From positions 124,001 through 188,000 of the forward strand of contig JACJWR010000002.1 of the NCBI GenBank assembly GCA_020637055.1: DNA of 64,000 nt. Direction: 5' to 3'. The DNA comes from Actinomycetota bacterium. Its GTDB lineage: Bacteria; Actinomycetota; Actinomycetes; S36-B12; UBA10799. Positions within the stretch are counted from its first letter, which is position 1. Every line of letters starts with the position of its first letter. Position numbers and translations under genes: made by a program. The notes below the pieces were generated by a model. That model was not told the origin of the DNA and made no database searches. It worked only from the letters and a program-made list of their open reading frames with translations. Of the stretch, positions 8,089-16,183 are shown one piece after another.

Positions 8089-8909
8089 CAGATGGTCCGA
8101 TCCCCGGTGGTCGCTCGGGCGGCGGAAGCGGTCGTCCGTAGGCCGTCACGCAGCACGCCGAAGAGATAGGGCACAGCGACGATGCCCATCAAGATCCCGC
8201 CCCAGGCCGCCACGGCAGGTCGGCCGAGGAAGATCGCGTTGGCCACGATGCCGCCCAGCCAGGTCCAGCCGTAGAGCAGCGCAGGAACGCCCTCGGCGGT
8301 CCACGACCACGGCTCGACGTTGCGGGCGGTGGGTAGCAGCGTGATGGCGCCGATGAGCACCAGCGAGACCAAGAGCCAACCGGCGTAGTTGACCAACGGG
8401 ATGTATTCGATGCCGGGCAAGCCCGGCTGATCCGACAACCACACCCAGTAGCCCTCGTTCACCATCTGCGGGTCGAGGAAGACGTCCCATGAGGCCAGCG
8501 CGAAGGCACCCACCACCACGCTGGCGGCGATCCTGCCACCGGCGAGGCGGCGCCCGACTAGCCAGGCTGGATAGGCCATCATGGTCCAGGCGACGGGAAT
8601 CAGCGCCGGGACACCGAGCAGTTGCGGGCTCAGGGCATCGGTGTAGGCGTACTCCGAGAACGGGAATCCGGTGGAGGTGCCGAGCACCTCGACGCCCAGC
8701 CCGACAGCCAACGCGATCAGGGTGTAGCCGATGGCCCAGCGCAGCCCGCGTCGGTCGGCCGCGTGCAGCACCGAGGCGGCCGCGAAGAGGGCCACCACGA
8801 TGCTGGTGTTGATCACCCGGGCGTTGCCGCTCGTCAGCGGCCACGCGATCTGGGCCGCGATGGCGGCTGCAGCCAGCACCGTTGGCGCCCTGCTCACCTT
8901 GGGTCTCAT
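8088..8909 (-). CDS. cruF: Carotenoid 1,2-hydratase, CruF family (bisanhydrobacterioruberin hydratase-like)
   Basis: 273-residue multi-pass membrane protein of the CruF/DUF422 carotenoid biosynthesis family, which adds water to the terminal double bond of acyclic psi-ends. Conserved-looking blocks are GLGVEVLGTSTGFPFSEYAY (residues about 65-84), LASWDVFLDPQMV and PLVNYAGWLLV. About seven hydrophobic helices are visible. The ATG at 8909 overlaps the stop of the CrtA-like gene (ATGA), so the proteins are co-translated. The longer frame upstream is antisense to nothing useful and was discarded. Together with the CrtA-like and glycosyltransferase genes, it predicts hydroxylated and probably glycosylated carotenoid end groups. 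Confidence 0.85.
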   Translation of the reverse strand: MRPKVSRAPTVLAAAAIAAQIAWPLTSGNARVINTSIVVALFAAASVLHAADRRGLRWAIGYTLIALAVGLGVEVLGTSTGFPFSEYAYTDALSPQLLGVPALIPVAWTMMAYPAWLVGRRLAGGRIAASVVVGAFALASWDVFLDPQMVNEGYWVWLSDQPGLPGIEYIPLVNYAGWLLVSLVLIGAITLLPTARNVEPWSWTAEGVPALLYGWTWLGGIVANAIFLGRPAVAAWGGILMGIVAVPYLFGVLRDGLRTTASAARATTGDRTI

Positions 8910-9643
8910 GCGTCCGCCGGGTTCCCGGCCGAGGGCGAGTCGGGGAAGCTGAAGCCGCCGATACTTCCTTCGCCGCCGGTCACCGCGAATCGGGCGAAGA
9001 GTTCCTCGGCGTACCAGTTCAGTCTTTCGGTGTCGGCGATCACCTGGCGATGCGCCGCCCCGCGCTGGGCGAACTCCGTCAATGCGCGGTTCGATCGCCA
9101 GACGCTGAAGGTGCCCTGCAATCCCACCGGGGCCTCTCCGATCCCGAGGCTGAACTCCAGCCCCGGTCGTGCGCGCAGGTCGTCGGCCACCGGCGGCACA
9201 CTCGACCAGAACCGGCGCCACATCGCGGGCCGGATCCGGGCTCGGGTGAGGGCGGCCACCGGGCCGTCCCAACGGCGCGGCGGTTGATCGAGGGTGAAGG
9301 GTTGGCGGCGGGACCAGCTTCCCTTGGCTGACAGCGGCGCGAGGTCGAGCCGCAATGACTCTGTTGCGATCCGGCGCCACGACCGCACCGCGGGGGAGTC
9401 CCGGAAGTCGTCGGCCGACCGGGTGGAGTCGAAGACCGTGAGCATGGCCCAATGTCCGACGTCGGCATCACGGACGGTGAAAGTGTCCCCGGATCCGGTC
9501 CCGAGCAGTTTCGCGAAGGTGACGCCGGCGGTTCGGCGCACCGAGCGTCGTTGGCTGGCCATCCGGAGCAATGCGCCGGGGAGACCTCTGGTGGGCACTC
9601 GCCACACGTGCAGCTGCACCAGCGATTCGGCCACAGGCGTCAT
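8906..9643 (-). CDS. Spheroidene monooxygenase-like protein (CrtA family)
   Basis: 245-residue protein with a ferredoxin-like alpha/beta barrel pattern typical of CrtA-like proteins: an N-terminal QLHVWRVPTRGLP strand, FAKLLGTGSGDTF, DVGHWAMLTVFDS, and later GLEFSLGIGEAPVGLQGTFSVW and RGAAHRQVI. CrtA introduces a keto group at C-2 of acyclic carotenoids and is thought to use haem. Internal similarity between the two halves (the strand WAMLTVFDS and the strand QGTFSVW) fits a duplicated dimeric-barrel fold. The ATG at 9643 is chosen because the first strand begins there; the gene starts 13 nt after the hydrolase stop. In non-phototrophic actinobacteria the substrate is not established. Confidence 0.72.
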   Translation of the reverse strand: MTPVAESLVQLHVWRVPTRGLPGALLRMASQRRSVRRTAGVTFAKLLGTGSGDTFTVRDADVGHWAMLTVFDSTRSADDFRDSPAVRSWRRIATESLRLDLAPLSAKGSWSRRQPFTLDQPPRRWDGPVAALTRARIRPAMWRRFWSSVPPVADDLRARPGLEFSLGIGEAPVGLQGTFSVWRSNRALTEFAQRGAAHRQVIADTERLNWYAEELFARFAVTGGEGSIGGFSFPDSPSAGNPADA

Positions 9644-9656
9644 GGTAGACGCCGGG

Positions 9657-10559
9657 TCAGCCGGCGATGGTCGACCGGATGAGGGCAACCGTGCCCTCCG
9701 GGTCATCCCACATGGGCGCATGGCCGACGCGGGGCATCACCACCCAGCGGGAGTGCAACGGTGCCAGGTGCCGCAGCTGGCTGGTGGACTCCGGCAGGAA
9801 CTGATCGTCGTCGCCGAAGGCGATGGTCACCGGCACATCGGCGGTGATCGATCGGGCGCGGTCGAACTTCGCGCCAACAATGCCGTCGTGCGCCTCGTCG
9901 TAGCCGGTGGCGACCCGCTGGGCTGCGATGGCCGCCCGGGCCGTGGGGAAGTCCAGCCGGTAGGGGCGAGCCAGGGCTCCGGCGAAGATGAGTTCCCGCA
10001 GTTGCGGGATGAGCATGAGGAATTCGCCGAGCATGCCGGTGGCCGAGGCGGCGTGGCGATTGAACTCCAACAACGGACTGCGTGCTCGCAGGGGGCGCCA
10101 GAGTCCGGCCGGGCACAGGCCCGTGACGGTCAGGGCGCGGCCGTCGGCGGCCAACTCGAGAGCCACCCAACCCCCGAGCGAGTTGCCGACCAAATGGGCG
10201 CGTTCGATTCCCAGCGCGTCGAGGAACTCGCCCACGGCGAACGCTTGGGCCCGCGGCGTGAGCGGTTCACCGGGATGCAGCGCATCCGAATCGCCATGGC
10301 CGGGGAGGTCCACGGCGATCACCCGGTGATGGCGGGCCAGTTCGGTGAAGACCGGGTTGAACGCACCGCGGTTCGAGGCCAGTCCGTGCAGTAACACCAC
10401 CGGAGCGCCGTGCCCGAGGCTGTGGAACGCCAATCCGGCGGCGAAATCGGGATCGGGGGTGGCGGGAACACGTGAGCCGTGTGGGGTCGGGCTGAGTCGA
10501 TCCATCAGTGCGGTCGCCGGATGCCAGATGCCCAGTGTGAGCACGTCGCGCGCGTCCAT
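9657..10559 (-). CDS. Alpha/beta hydrolase
   Basis: 300-residue alpha/beta hydrolase with the complete catalytic set. The oxyanion strand VVLLHGLASNRG is followed by VIAVDLPGHGDSD, then the nucleophile elbow LVGNSLGGW (Ser near residue 134), the acid in FGDDDQFLP and the final VGHAP histidine. No signal peptide is visible. The ATG at 10559 follows a good GAGGA ribosome site that overlaps the stop of the preceding gene. It sits in the middle of the carotenoid operon, so it could act on an esterified or acylated carotenoid. No function in this pathway is established for the family. Confidence 0.85.
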   Translation of the reverse strand: MDARDVLTLGIWHPATALMDRLSPTPHGSRVPATPDPDFAAGLAFHSLGHGAPVVLLHGLASNRGAFNPVFTELARHHRVIAVDLPGHGDSDALHPGEPLTPRAQAFAVGEFLDALGIERAHLVGNSLGGWVALELAADGRALTVTGLCPAGLWRPLRARSPLLEFNRHAASATGMLGEFLMLIPQLRELIFAGALARPYRLDFPTARAAIAAQRVATGYDEAHDGIVGAKFDRARSITADVPVTIAFGDDDQFLPESTSQLRHLAPLHSRWVVMPRVGHAPMWDDPEGTVALIRSTIAG

Positions 10560-10567
10560 CGTCCTCC

Positions 10568-11146
10568 TCAGGCAGCAGAGGTCCTGCGGCTGTCGGTTGT
10601 CAACGCGATCGTAGCGCTCGCCAACTGCCGCTCTCGGGGCCCGACTCCGGACTGTGGAGCCGTGATCAGGACGGTACGTCCCTGAGCCGTGAGTTCGGCT
10701 GCGCCGGCCAGGACGAGTTCCCGCTCGTCGGCTTCCAGCCCGTCGAGGCCGGGGGCGAGCACGATCAGTTCGGCATCCGTGCGGCGAGCCCAAGTCAGAG
10801 CGGCCAGACGTCGGTGGCTGCGGTTTTCGACCCCGTGAATGCGCCACGACTGGGCCAGTACCGCCACGGTGCGGATCAATGGCGGTGTCGACCTGCCCGC
10901 CACGGTGACCGTGCCGATCGCACGCATCCGCTCGAGGGGCAGTCGGCCGGTGACCGCAGCGGCGAGAGCCAGTCGACCGGCGGGGGTGTCGCCTTCGGCA
11001 ACAGCGAGGGATCCCAACTCGACGGTCAGGGTCAACGGGCCGGTCACCCTGGCACCGAAGTTCGTACGCACCACCAGACCCATGACCTCCAGCAGGGGGT
11101 TCGACGTCGAGACGGTCGCCGCAGGGTGCGAAGTAGAGGCGACCAT
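10568..11146 (-). CDS. Degenerate ABC-transporter ATPase-like protein, first gene of the carotenoid operon
   Basis: 192-residue protein that looks like a shortened ABC nucleotide-binding domain. LLEVMGLVVRTNFGARVTGP resembles the N-terminal strand, and EGDTPAGRLALAAAVTGRLP occupies the Walker A position but lacks the GxGKST lysine. A Walker B-like strand, DAELIVLAPGLDGL, has no following catalytic Glu. GRTVLITAPQSG is close to the H-loop strand. The signature LSGG motif is missing, so ATP hydrolysis is unlikely. The ATG at 11146 follows a TACCGT box by 6 nt, which argues for a leaderless mRNA starting here. No membrane partner is nearby. The fold call is from motif order only. Confidence 0.5.
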   Translation of the reverse strand: MVASTSHPAATVSTSNPLLEVMGLVVRTNFGARVTGPLTLTVELGSLAVAEGDTPAGRLALAAAVTGRLPLERMRAIGTVTVAGRSTPPLIRTVAVLAQSWRIHGVENRSHRRLAALTWARRTDAELIVLAPGLDGLEADERELVLAGAAELTAQGRTVLITAPQSGVGPRERQLASATIALTTDSRRTSAA

Positions 11147-11152
11147 GCTTCT

Positions 11153-11158
11153 ACGGTA
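11153..11158 (-). promoter_or_regulatory. -10 box of the carotenoid operon (leaderless promoter)
   Basis: TACCGT on the minus strand lies exactly 6 nt before the ATG at 11146, with no ribosome binding site between. It would drive the five tightly packed genes down to 6892. Confidence 0.5.
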
Positions 11159-11381
11159 CGTCTTCGGGCGTAGATTTCCAGTTCTGCACAGCCGCCGTCG
11201 GGGTGATCCTGGTCTCATCGAAAAGCATTGGGCGACAACGGGTTTCATCTCTTCGGGCACGTCGATCGAGGCCGCGTCGCGACGCCATCTGACACCACCC
11301 CTCAGCAGTGTTAGTAAATATGTTCGAAGATTTCATCAAACCCCTTGACTCACTCCCCTCGGGGCTGTTCAACTGGAACTG

Positions 11382-11397
11382 TCGTACCTATGTTCGA
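11382..11397. promoter_or_regulatory. LexA (SOS) box upstream of the polymerase operon
   Basis: TCGTACCTATGTTCGA matches the actinobacterial LexA consensus TCGAAC-N4-GTTCGA at 11 of 12 conserved positions. An extra GAAC half-site lies 6 nt to the left (11376-11379). A weaker copy with a perfect GTTCGA right half lies at 11312-11327. TATGTT inside the main box (11389-11394) can serve as the -10 element, so LexA binding would block RNA polymerase. This 364-bp gap (11147-11510) otherwise contains only the divergent promoter of the carotenoid operon and the ribosome site GGAGG at 11501-11505. Confidence 0.72.
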
Positions 11398-11510
11398 TTA
11401 TGGATCACATGGGGAGGCACTCGGTAGACCCAGTCGGTGGGGCAGTCAGCTGTCACACCGGTTCTTCCAGCCATCCGCGCGTTCGGTTGGTTCTGCGATT
11501 GGAGGCTCAT

Positions 11511-11876
11511 ATGAGCAGACGGCAGCAAGATCCCTGTCTGGTCCATACCAGCGTCGTGTCGCCGGCTTGCCAGTCCCGGTCAGCAGCAGTGTCGGAGCCA
11601 CGTCCGGTGCGGTTCCGCCGCGGCCAACGGTGGTACCGGGTCGTGGATGTGCTGAGTTGCTGGATAGAGGCGATTCCGTGGTGGCAGCGAGGGGCCGGAC
11701 TCAGCCCGCGAGCCATTCCGACGACGGACGCAGGTGATCTGGCGGAACACGTGGTCTGGCGGGTCACCGCAAGGCCCGAGCGACGGCCCAGGTTGGCGGA
11801 GTCTGCACCCGGCACATACGACCTCGTCCACGAACCCGGTTCGGGGAGTTGGTGGCTCACCCGGATTTGGGACTGA
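11511..11876 (+). CDS. DUF6504-type small protein, first gene of the SOS operon
   Basis: 121-residue protein of unknown function. Its core, PVRFRRGQRWYRVVDVLSCW followed by HVVWRVTA and a C-terminal SWWLTRIWD, matches the short DUF6504 proteins found beside DnaE2-like polymerases in actinobacteria. The fold looks like a small all-beta or alpha+beta domain with many Trp and Arg residues; there is no signal peptide or membrane segment. The ATG is preceded by GGAGG at 5 nt. The gene lies directly downstream of the LexA box and 36 bp before the HEPN gene. Its role is unknown; location suggests a partner of translesion synthesis. Confidence 0.7.
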   Translation: MSRRQQDPCLVHTSVVSPACQSRSAAVSEPRPVRFRRGQRWYRVVDVLSCWIEAIPWWQRGAGLSPRAIPTTDAGDLAEHVVWRVTARPERRPRLAESAPGTYDLVHEPGSGSWWLTRIWD

Positions 11877-11912
11877 CGAATCAGCACCTACCGACCAAGG
11901 AGGGAATTGCCC

Positions 11913-12347
11913 ATGACTCAAGTTTCGACCCCGGTGCGGCTGCCTGCGGCGGCGACGGACCTGCTGATGGCCTCAGCACGGGGTATCGCGGCCGCATCAA
12001 CGGCCGAGGAGCCACGCGAACAGTACGCGCTGGCGCATCTTTCGGCACTCCGGGCGGCTGCGGCAGTGCTCGCCTGCCGAGGAAAGCCAACCGGCCGTCG
12101 ACGGCCCCGAAGCGCATGGGACCTCCTCACGGTCATGGCTCCCGAGTTCTCCGAGTGGGCCGCATTCTTCGCCGCAGGTGCGGCGAAGCGATCTGCCGCC
12201 GAGGCCGGCTTCGGGCGGGTGACACCGCGCGAGGCGGCCGATCTGATACGGGATGCGGAGAGTTTCTTGGAGTTGGTGTGCCAGCAGTTGGGGGTGGTGC
12301 ATCAGCCGGGACTGTACGCAATGCCGAAGTTGCGGCAGACGGGGTGA
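11913..12347 (+). CDS. SAV_6107-type HEPN domain protein
   Basis: 144-residue all-helical protein resembling the SAV_6107 HEPN family found next to DnaE2-like polymerases in actinobacteria. The helix REQYALAHLSALRAAAAVLA (about residues 31-50) and the later segment WDLLTVMAPEFSEWAAFFAA are the recognisable blocks. The canonical R-x4-6-H ribonuclease motif of toxic HEPN proteins is not clear, so RNase activity should not be assumed. The ATG at 11913 follows a strong AAGGAGGG at 8 nt. The stop codon is 2 nt before the dnaE start, so expression is tightly coupled to the polymerase. Confidence 0.75.
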   Translation: MTQVSTPVRLPAAATDLLMASARGIAAASTAEEPREQYALAHLSALRAAAAVLACRGKPTGRRRPRSAWDLLTVMAPEFSEWAAFFAAGAAKRSAAEAGFGRVTPREAADLIRDAESFLELVCQQLGVVHQPGLYAMPKLRQTG

Positions 12348-12349
12348 GC

Positions 12350-15300
12350 ATGGACCCCTTTGTTCACCTCCGGACGGTGTCGAGTTTTTCCCTGCGCCAT
12401 GGTGTGTCGGCGCCGGAAGAGCTGGTCAACCGAGCGGCCGAACTCGGTCAACGAGCGATTGCTCTCACGGATCGGGATGGGCTCTACGGTGCGGTGAGGT
12501 TTGCCCAGGCGTGCCGCGATGCCGGAATCGGCGCGATCCTGGGAGTCGATCTGTCAGTGGTACACCGCCGGGCGCGATCGGGTGGCGGTTCGGTGGAACT
12601 GGGGGTCGGGCGTGCGCCGCGCACCCCCATGCGTGGCGGTGCATCGATCTGGGAAGCCGATTCGCGAGTGGTGGTGCTCGCGCGCGGTGGTCGAGGTTGG
12701 GCGGCGTTGTGCCGCTTGGTGTCTGCGGTGCACCTCAGCGGTGAGCGTGGACGTCCGGCTGCAACCGTGGACCTCATCGCCGAGTACGTGCGGCACGGCG
12801 ATCTCATGGTGCTGCTCGGGGCGGATTCCACCGTCGGGCAGGCTGTCGCCAGACGTCGCCCGGATGCAGCGGCGGCCGAACTCCGCTGGTGGCTGGAGCA
12901 GGTGGGCCCGGCGGCGGTACGGGTGGAGGTCTCGTCGCATCGGGCGCAGGACGGATCCGGGGGAGTCGTCGGCCAATCGGCGAACGCCGTGGTGCGGTCG
13001 GCGCGGTCGGCGGCCGGACTGCTGATGGTCGCCGGGCAGTGCGGGGTGGCGGCGGTGCTGAGCAATGCCGTCCGTTATGTGGACGCGACGAGTGCTCCGG
13101 TGGCCGACACTCTCGATGCCATTCGAAGGCTCGTCCCGCTCGATGTCCGCCATCTCGACCGCGCCAACGCCCAAGGTTACCTCAAGAGTTGGGAGCAGTT
13201 GCGCCCGGTGGTGGCAGAGGTCGCCCGGTTCGTCGGTGGCAGCAGCGTGCTCTCCATAGGGCGGGAGTTACTCGCGAACACGGTGGCGGTCGCGCAGGAA
13301 TGTGTGCTCGATCCGGTCGGTGACGTGGGCCTCGGTGACGTTCACGTACCGGAACTCGACGTGGTGCAGGGGCGACCTCGGTCGGGGACGTCCGGTGCGG
13401 TGGGAGAGGTGCTCGCCGGCTATGACACGCGTCGACGCAGCCGTGCGGTCATCGATGCGGAGGCAGCTCAGGCCCATCGACTGCTGAGGGCCCGATGTGA
13501 GGCCGCGTTGACCGAGCGTGGATGGGGGCACCGGCGGGACGCCGGCGACCGACTTGCGGCAGAACTGGCCACGATCGCCGATCTCGGGTTCGCCGGCTAC
13601 TTCCTCACGGTGGCCGAAGTCGTCGATCTGATCCGTGAGATGGGTGTCCGAGTTGCGGCCCGCGGATCGGGTGCGGGAAGTCTGGTCAACCACCTGCTGG
13701 GTATCTCCGGGGTCGATCCGCTGCGCCACGACTTGTTGATGGAGCGGTTCCTCTCGCCGTTGCGGCGGTCCTTGCCCGATATCGACGTCGACGTCGAGTC
13801 TGCACGGCGGACCGAAGTGTACGAGCGAATCCTCGAACGTTTCGGCGGCGATCGCTGCACGTGTGTGTCGATGCGCGACACCTACCGGGTGCGCCATGCG
13901 ATTCGAGACGTGGGCGCAGCACTCGGTATGCCGCCTGGCGAGATCGATACCTTCGCCAAGTCCTTCCCCCACATCAGGGCCGCGGAGGTGCGATCGGCGC
14001 TGAAAGACCTCCCGGAGCTTCGGGGCTCCGGGATAGGTCAATTGGCGGCTGCGGGGGAACTTGACGTGTTCCTCGATCTGGTCGAGTCACTGGACGGGTT
14101 GCCCCGTCATATCGCGGTGCATCCCTGCGGTGTGTTGTTGTCGGATGCCACCATGCTCGACCGCACTCCGGTCGAGGCCAGTTGGCAGGGCTTTCCGATG
14201 AGTCAGTTCGACAAGGACGAGGTGGAGGCCCTCGGCTTCCTCAAACTGGACGTACTCGGAATCCGTATGCAATCGGCCCTGCAGCACGCTGTTGCCGAGG
14301 TACGCCGGGTGGACACGGAGGAGGTGGTGCTCGATGAACTCCCACTCGATGATCCGGCCACTTTCGACTTGATCCGTTCCACCCGCACGTTGGGTTGCTT
14401 TCAGATCGAATCGCCGGGTCAACGCGAACTCCTCGGAAAGTTCGCACCGGAGACCTTCGAGCACATCATCATCGACATTTCGTTGTTCCGGCCGGGTCCG
14501 GTCAAGAGCGACATGATCACACCCTTCCTGGCTGCCCGGCACGGCTGGCGTCCCGCCGAGTACATCCACGACGACCTGCGCCCGGCACTCGCGGAAACCT
14601 ATGGCGTCGTGGTCTATCACGAGCAGGTGCTGCGGATCGTGTCGGTGATGACTGGATGCAGTTTCGCGGAGGCCGACGAAGTCCGCCGCTCCATGGGCAG
14701 CCCCGAAGGCCAGCAGCAGGTGCGGGGCTGGTTCTATCGACTCGCCCACGAGAACGGCTACGACGTCGCCACCATCGAAGACACCTGGGAGGTGTTGCGG
14801 GCATTCGCCTCCTTCGGCTTCTGCAAGGCCCACGCGGCCGCTTTCGCGTTGCCCACCTACCACTCCGCATGGCTCAAGGCCCACCACCCGGCCGCCTTCT
14901 ACGCCGGAGTGCTCACCCACGACCCGGGTATGTATCCGAAACGCTTGATCCTCAACGATGCACGTCGCCACGGAGTGGAGGTGTTGCCGCTCGATGTCAA
15001 CCGCTCCGGCGCCGACTACCGGGTGGAGCGCGATGAATCGACCGGCGGCTACGGCATCCGATTGGCGCTCGCGGAGATCAAGGGAGTCACCGATGCCGAA
15101 GTGATGAGCATCGGGGCAGGGCAGCCGTATCTCGACCTCTCGGACTTTTGGCGGCGATCCGGTGCGAGCAGGCCCACTGTCGAGGGGTTGATCGTCACCG
15201 GCGCGTTCGATGCGTTGCTCGGCATGGCCGTCGTCGCGGGAGCCGGGCAACGTCGACTCACCCGACGAGATCTGCTCCTGCAGACCGCAGACCTCGACCG

Positions 15301-16171
15301 GATGGATCGGATCGACCGTCGGCACCGCGGAGGTCGGAACCGGTCTCGGACGACCTCGCCGGTGGCTGAACCAGCGGTGACGGTCGACTCTGTCGGGGCA
15401 GCCCGCCGGCAGCGGCAGGCGCCGGCGGCGGTGTCAGGGGACCCCGCGGTGCAGTTGAGTCTGGAGTTCGGCGAGTCGTGCCTGATCACCACGCCGAGTG
15501 GTCTGCCGGAGATGTCCGCGGCCGATCGGGTCCAGGCCGAACTCGCAGTACTCGGTCTCGACGCCAGCAGCCATCTGGTCGATTTCTACGCGCCGATGCT
15601 GGCCGAACTCGGAGCGACCCGGGCAACCGGTCTGCTCAGTTGTCGATCCGGTCAGGAGATCGTGGTCGGTGGGGTCAAGGTCGCCACCCAGACGCCGCCG
15701 ATCCGCACCGGGCATCGCGTGGTATTCCTCACTCTCGACGATGGTTCGGGCCCAATCGACGCCACATTCTTCCCCGATGCGCAGGACCCCTACGCGCAGG
15801 TGGTGTTCGGTTCCTGGTTGCTCATGGTTCGGGGTCGGGTGCGACGCACCGGACCGCGTGGGGTCTCACTGCGAGCCACCGGATGTTGGGATCTGACCGC
15901 GATGCATCGGGTGTGGCTTACCGGCGGCGTCGCTGCCGTCAGGGAGATCCTCGCCGCTGCTCCGCACCCCGCGGAGGACGGCCGATCCGGAAAAACTCCA
16001 GCCGGTCGGGTCTGGCAATACGCCAGCGGTTTCCGGAAGTCGCCATACGCCGACATCCGCCCGGCCGGCAGTGATGTGGCGAATGGTCGGGGCATCGTGG
16101 GAGCCGTGGCTGCTGCCGAGGATGCACCCGCCAAACTGTGGCACAGCAGCCACGGCAGTTCGGGTCGATGA
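12350..16171 (+). CDS. DnaE2-like DNA polymerase III alpha subunit (error-prone type)
   Basis: 1273-residue C-family polymerase. An N-terminal PHP domain (1-280) lacks key metal ligands: the HxH position reads RTV and ALTDRDGLYG has Arg where His is usual. The palm carries the three catalytic aspartates, LPDIDVDVES (477-481) and LKLDVLGI (634). RPGPVKSDM, YHEQVLRIV and FGFCKAHAAAFALPTYHS follow as in DnaE. A QLSLEF sequence at 1035-1040 resembles a sliding-clamp-binding motif. The C-terminal OB domain (about 1090-1190) includes VVFLTLDDGSGPID. Length and operon partners indicate the second, non-replicative DnaE of actinobacteria. The start ATG at 12350 follows the HEPN stop by 2 nt. Confidence 0.88.
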   Translation: MDPFVHLRTVSSFSLRHGVSAPEELVNRAAELGQRAIALTDRDGLYGAVRFAQACRDAGIGAILGVDLSVVHRRARSGGGSVELGVGRAPRTPMRGGASIWEADSRVVVLARGGRGWAALCRLVSAVHLSGERGRPAATVDLIAEYVRHGDLMVLLGADSTVGQAVARRRPDAAAAELRWWLEQVGPAAVRVEVSSHRAQDGSGGVVGQSANAVVRSARSAAGLLMVAGQCGVAAVLSNAVRYVDATSAPVADTLDAIRRLVPLDVRHLDRANAQGYLKSWEQLRPVVAEVARFVGGSSVLSIGRELLANTVAVAQECVLDPVGDVGLGDVHVPELDVVQGRPRSGTSGAVGEVLAGYDTRRRSRAVIDAEAAQAHRLLRARCEAALTERGWGHRRDAGDRLAAELATIADLGFAGYFLTVAEVVDLIREMGVRVAARGSGAGSLVNHLLGISGVDPLRHDLLMERFLSPLRRSLPDIDVDVESARRTEVYERILERFGGDRCTCVSMRDTYRVRHAIRDVGAALGMPPGEIDTFAKSFPHIRAAEVRSALKDLPELRGSGIGQLAAAGELDVFLDLVESLDGLPRHIAVHPCGVLLSDATMLDRTPVEASWQGFPMSQFDKDEVEALGFLKLDVLGIRMQSALQHAVAEVRRVDTEEVVLDELPLDDPATFDLIRSTRTLGCFQIESPGQRELLGKFAPETFEHIIIDISLFRPGPVKSDMITPFLAARHGWRPAEYIHDDLRPALAETYGVVVYHEQVLRIVSVMTGCSFAEADEVRRSMGSPEGQQQVRGWFYRLAHENGYDVATIEDTWEVLRAFASFGFCKAHAAAFALPTYHSAWLKAHHPAAFYAGVLTHDPGMYPKRLILNDARRHGVEVLPLDVNRSGADYRVERDESTGGYGIRLALAEIKGVTDAEVMSIGAGQPYLDLSDFWRRSGASRPTVEGLIVTGAFDALLGMAVVAGAGQRRLTRRDLLLQTADLDRMDRIDRRHRGGRNRSRTTSPVAEPAVTVDSVGAARRQRQAPAAVSGDPAVQLSLEFGESCLITTPSGLPEMSAADRVQAELAVLGLDASSHLVDFYAPMLAELGATRATGLLSCRSGQEIVVGGVKVATQTPPIRTGHRVVFLTLDDGSGPIDATFFPDAQDPYAQVVFGSWLLMVRGRVRRTGPRGVSLRATGCWDLTAMHRVWLTGGVAAVREILAAAPHPAEDGRSGKTPAGRVWQYASGFRKSPYADIRPAGSDVANGRGIVGAVAAAEDAPAKLWHSSHGSSGR

Positions 16172-16183
16172 CAGGAGTGGCAG

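Noticed and set aside
11367..11379. GTTC-N5-GAAC inverted repeat as a second LexA box
   Set aside because: The half-sites are in the opposite order to the LexA consensus (GAAC-N4-GTTC), so only its right half is used as a possible extra half-site.
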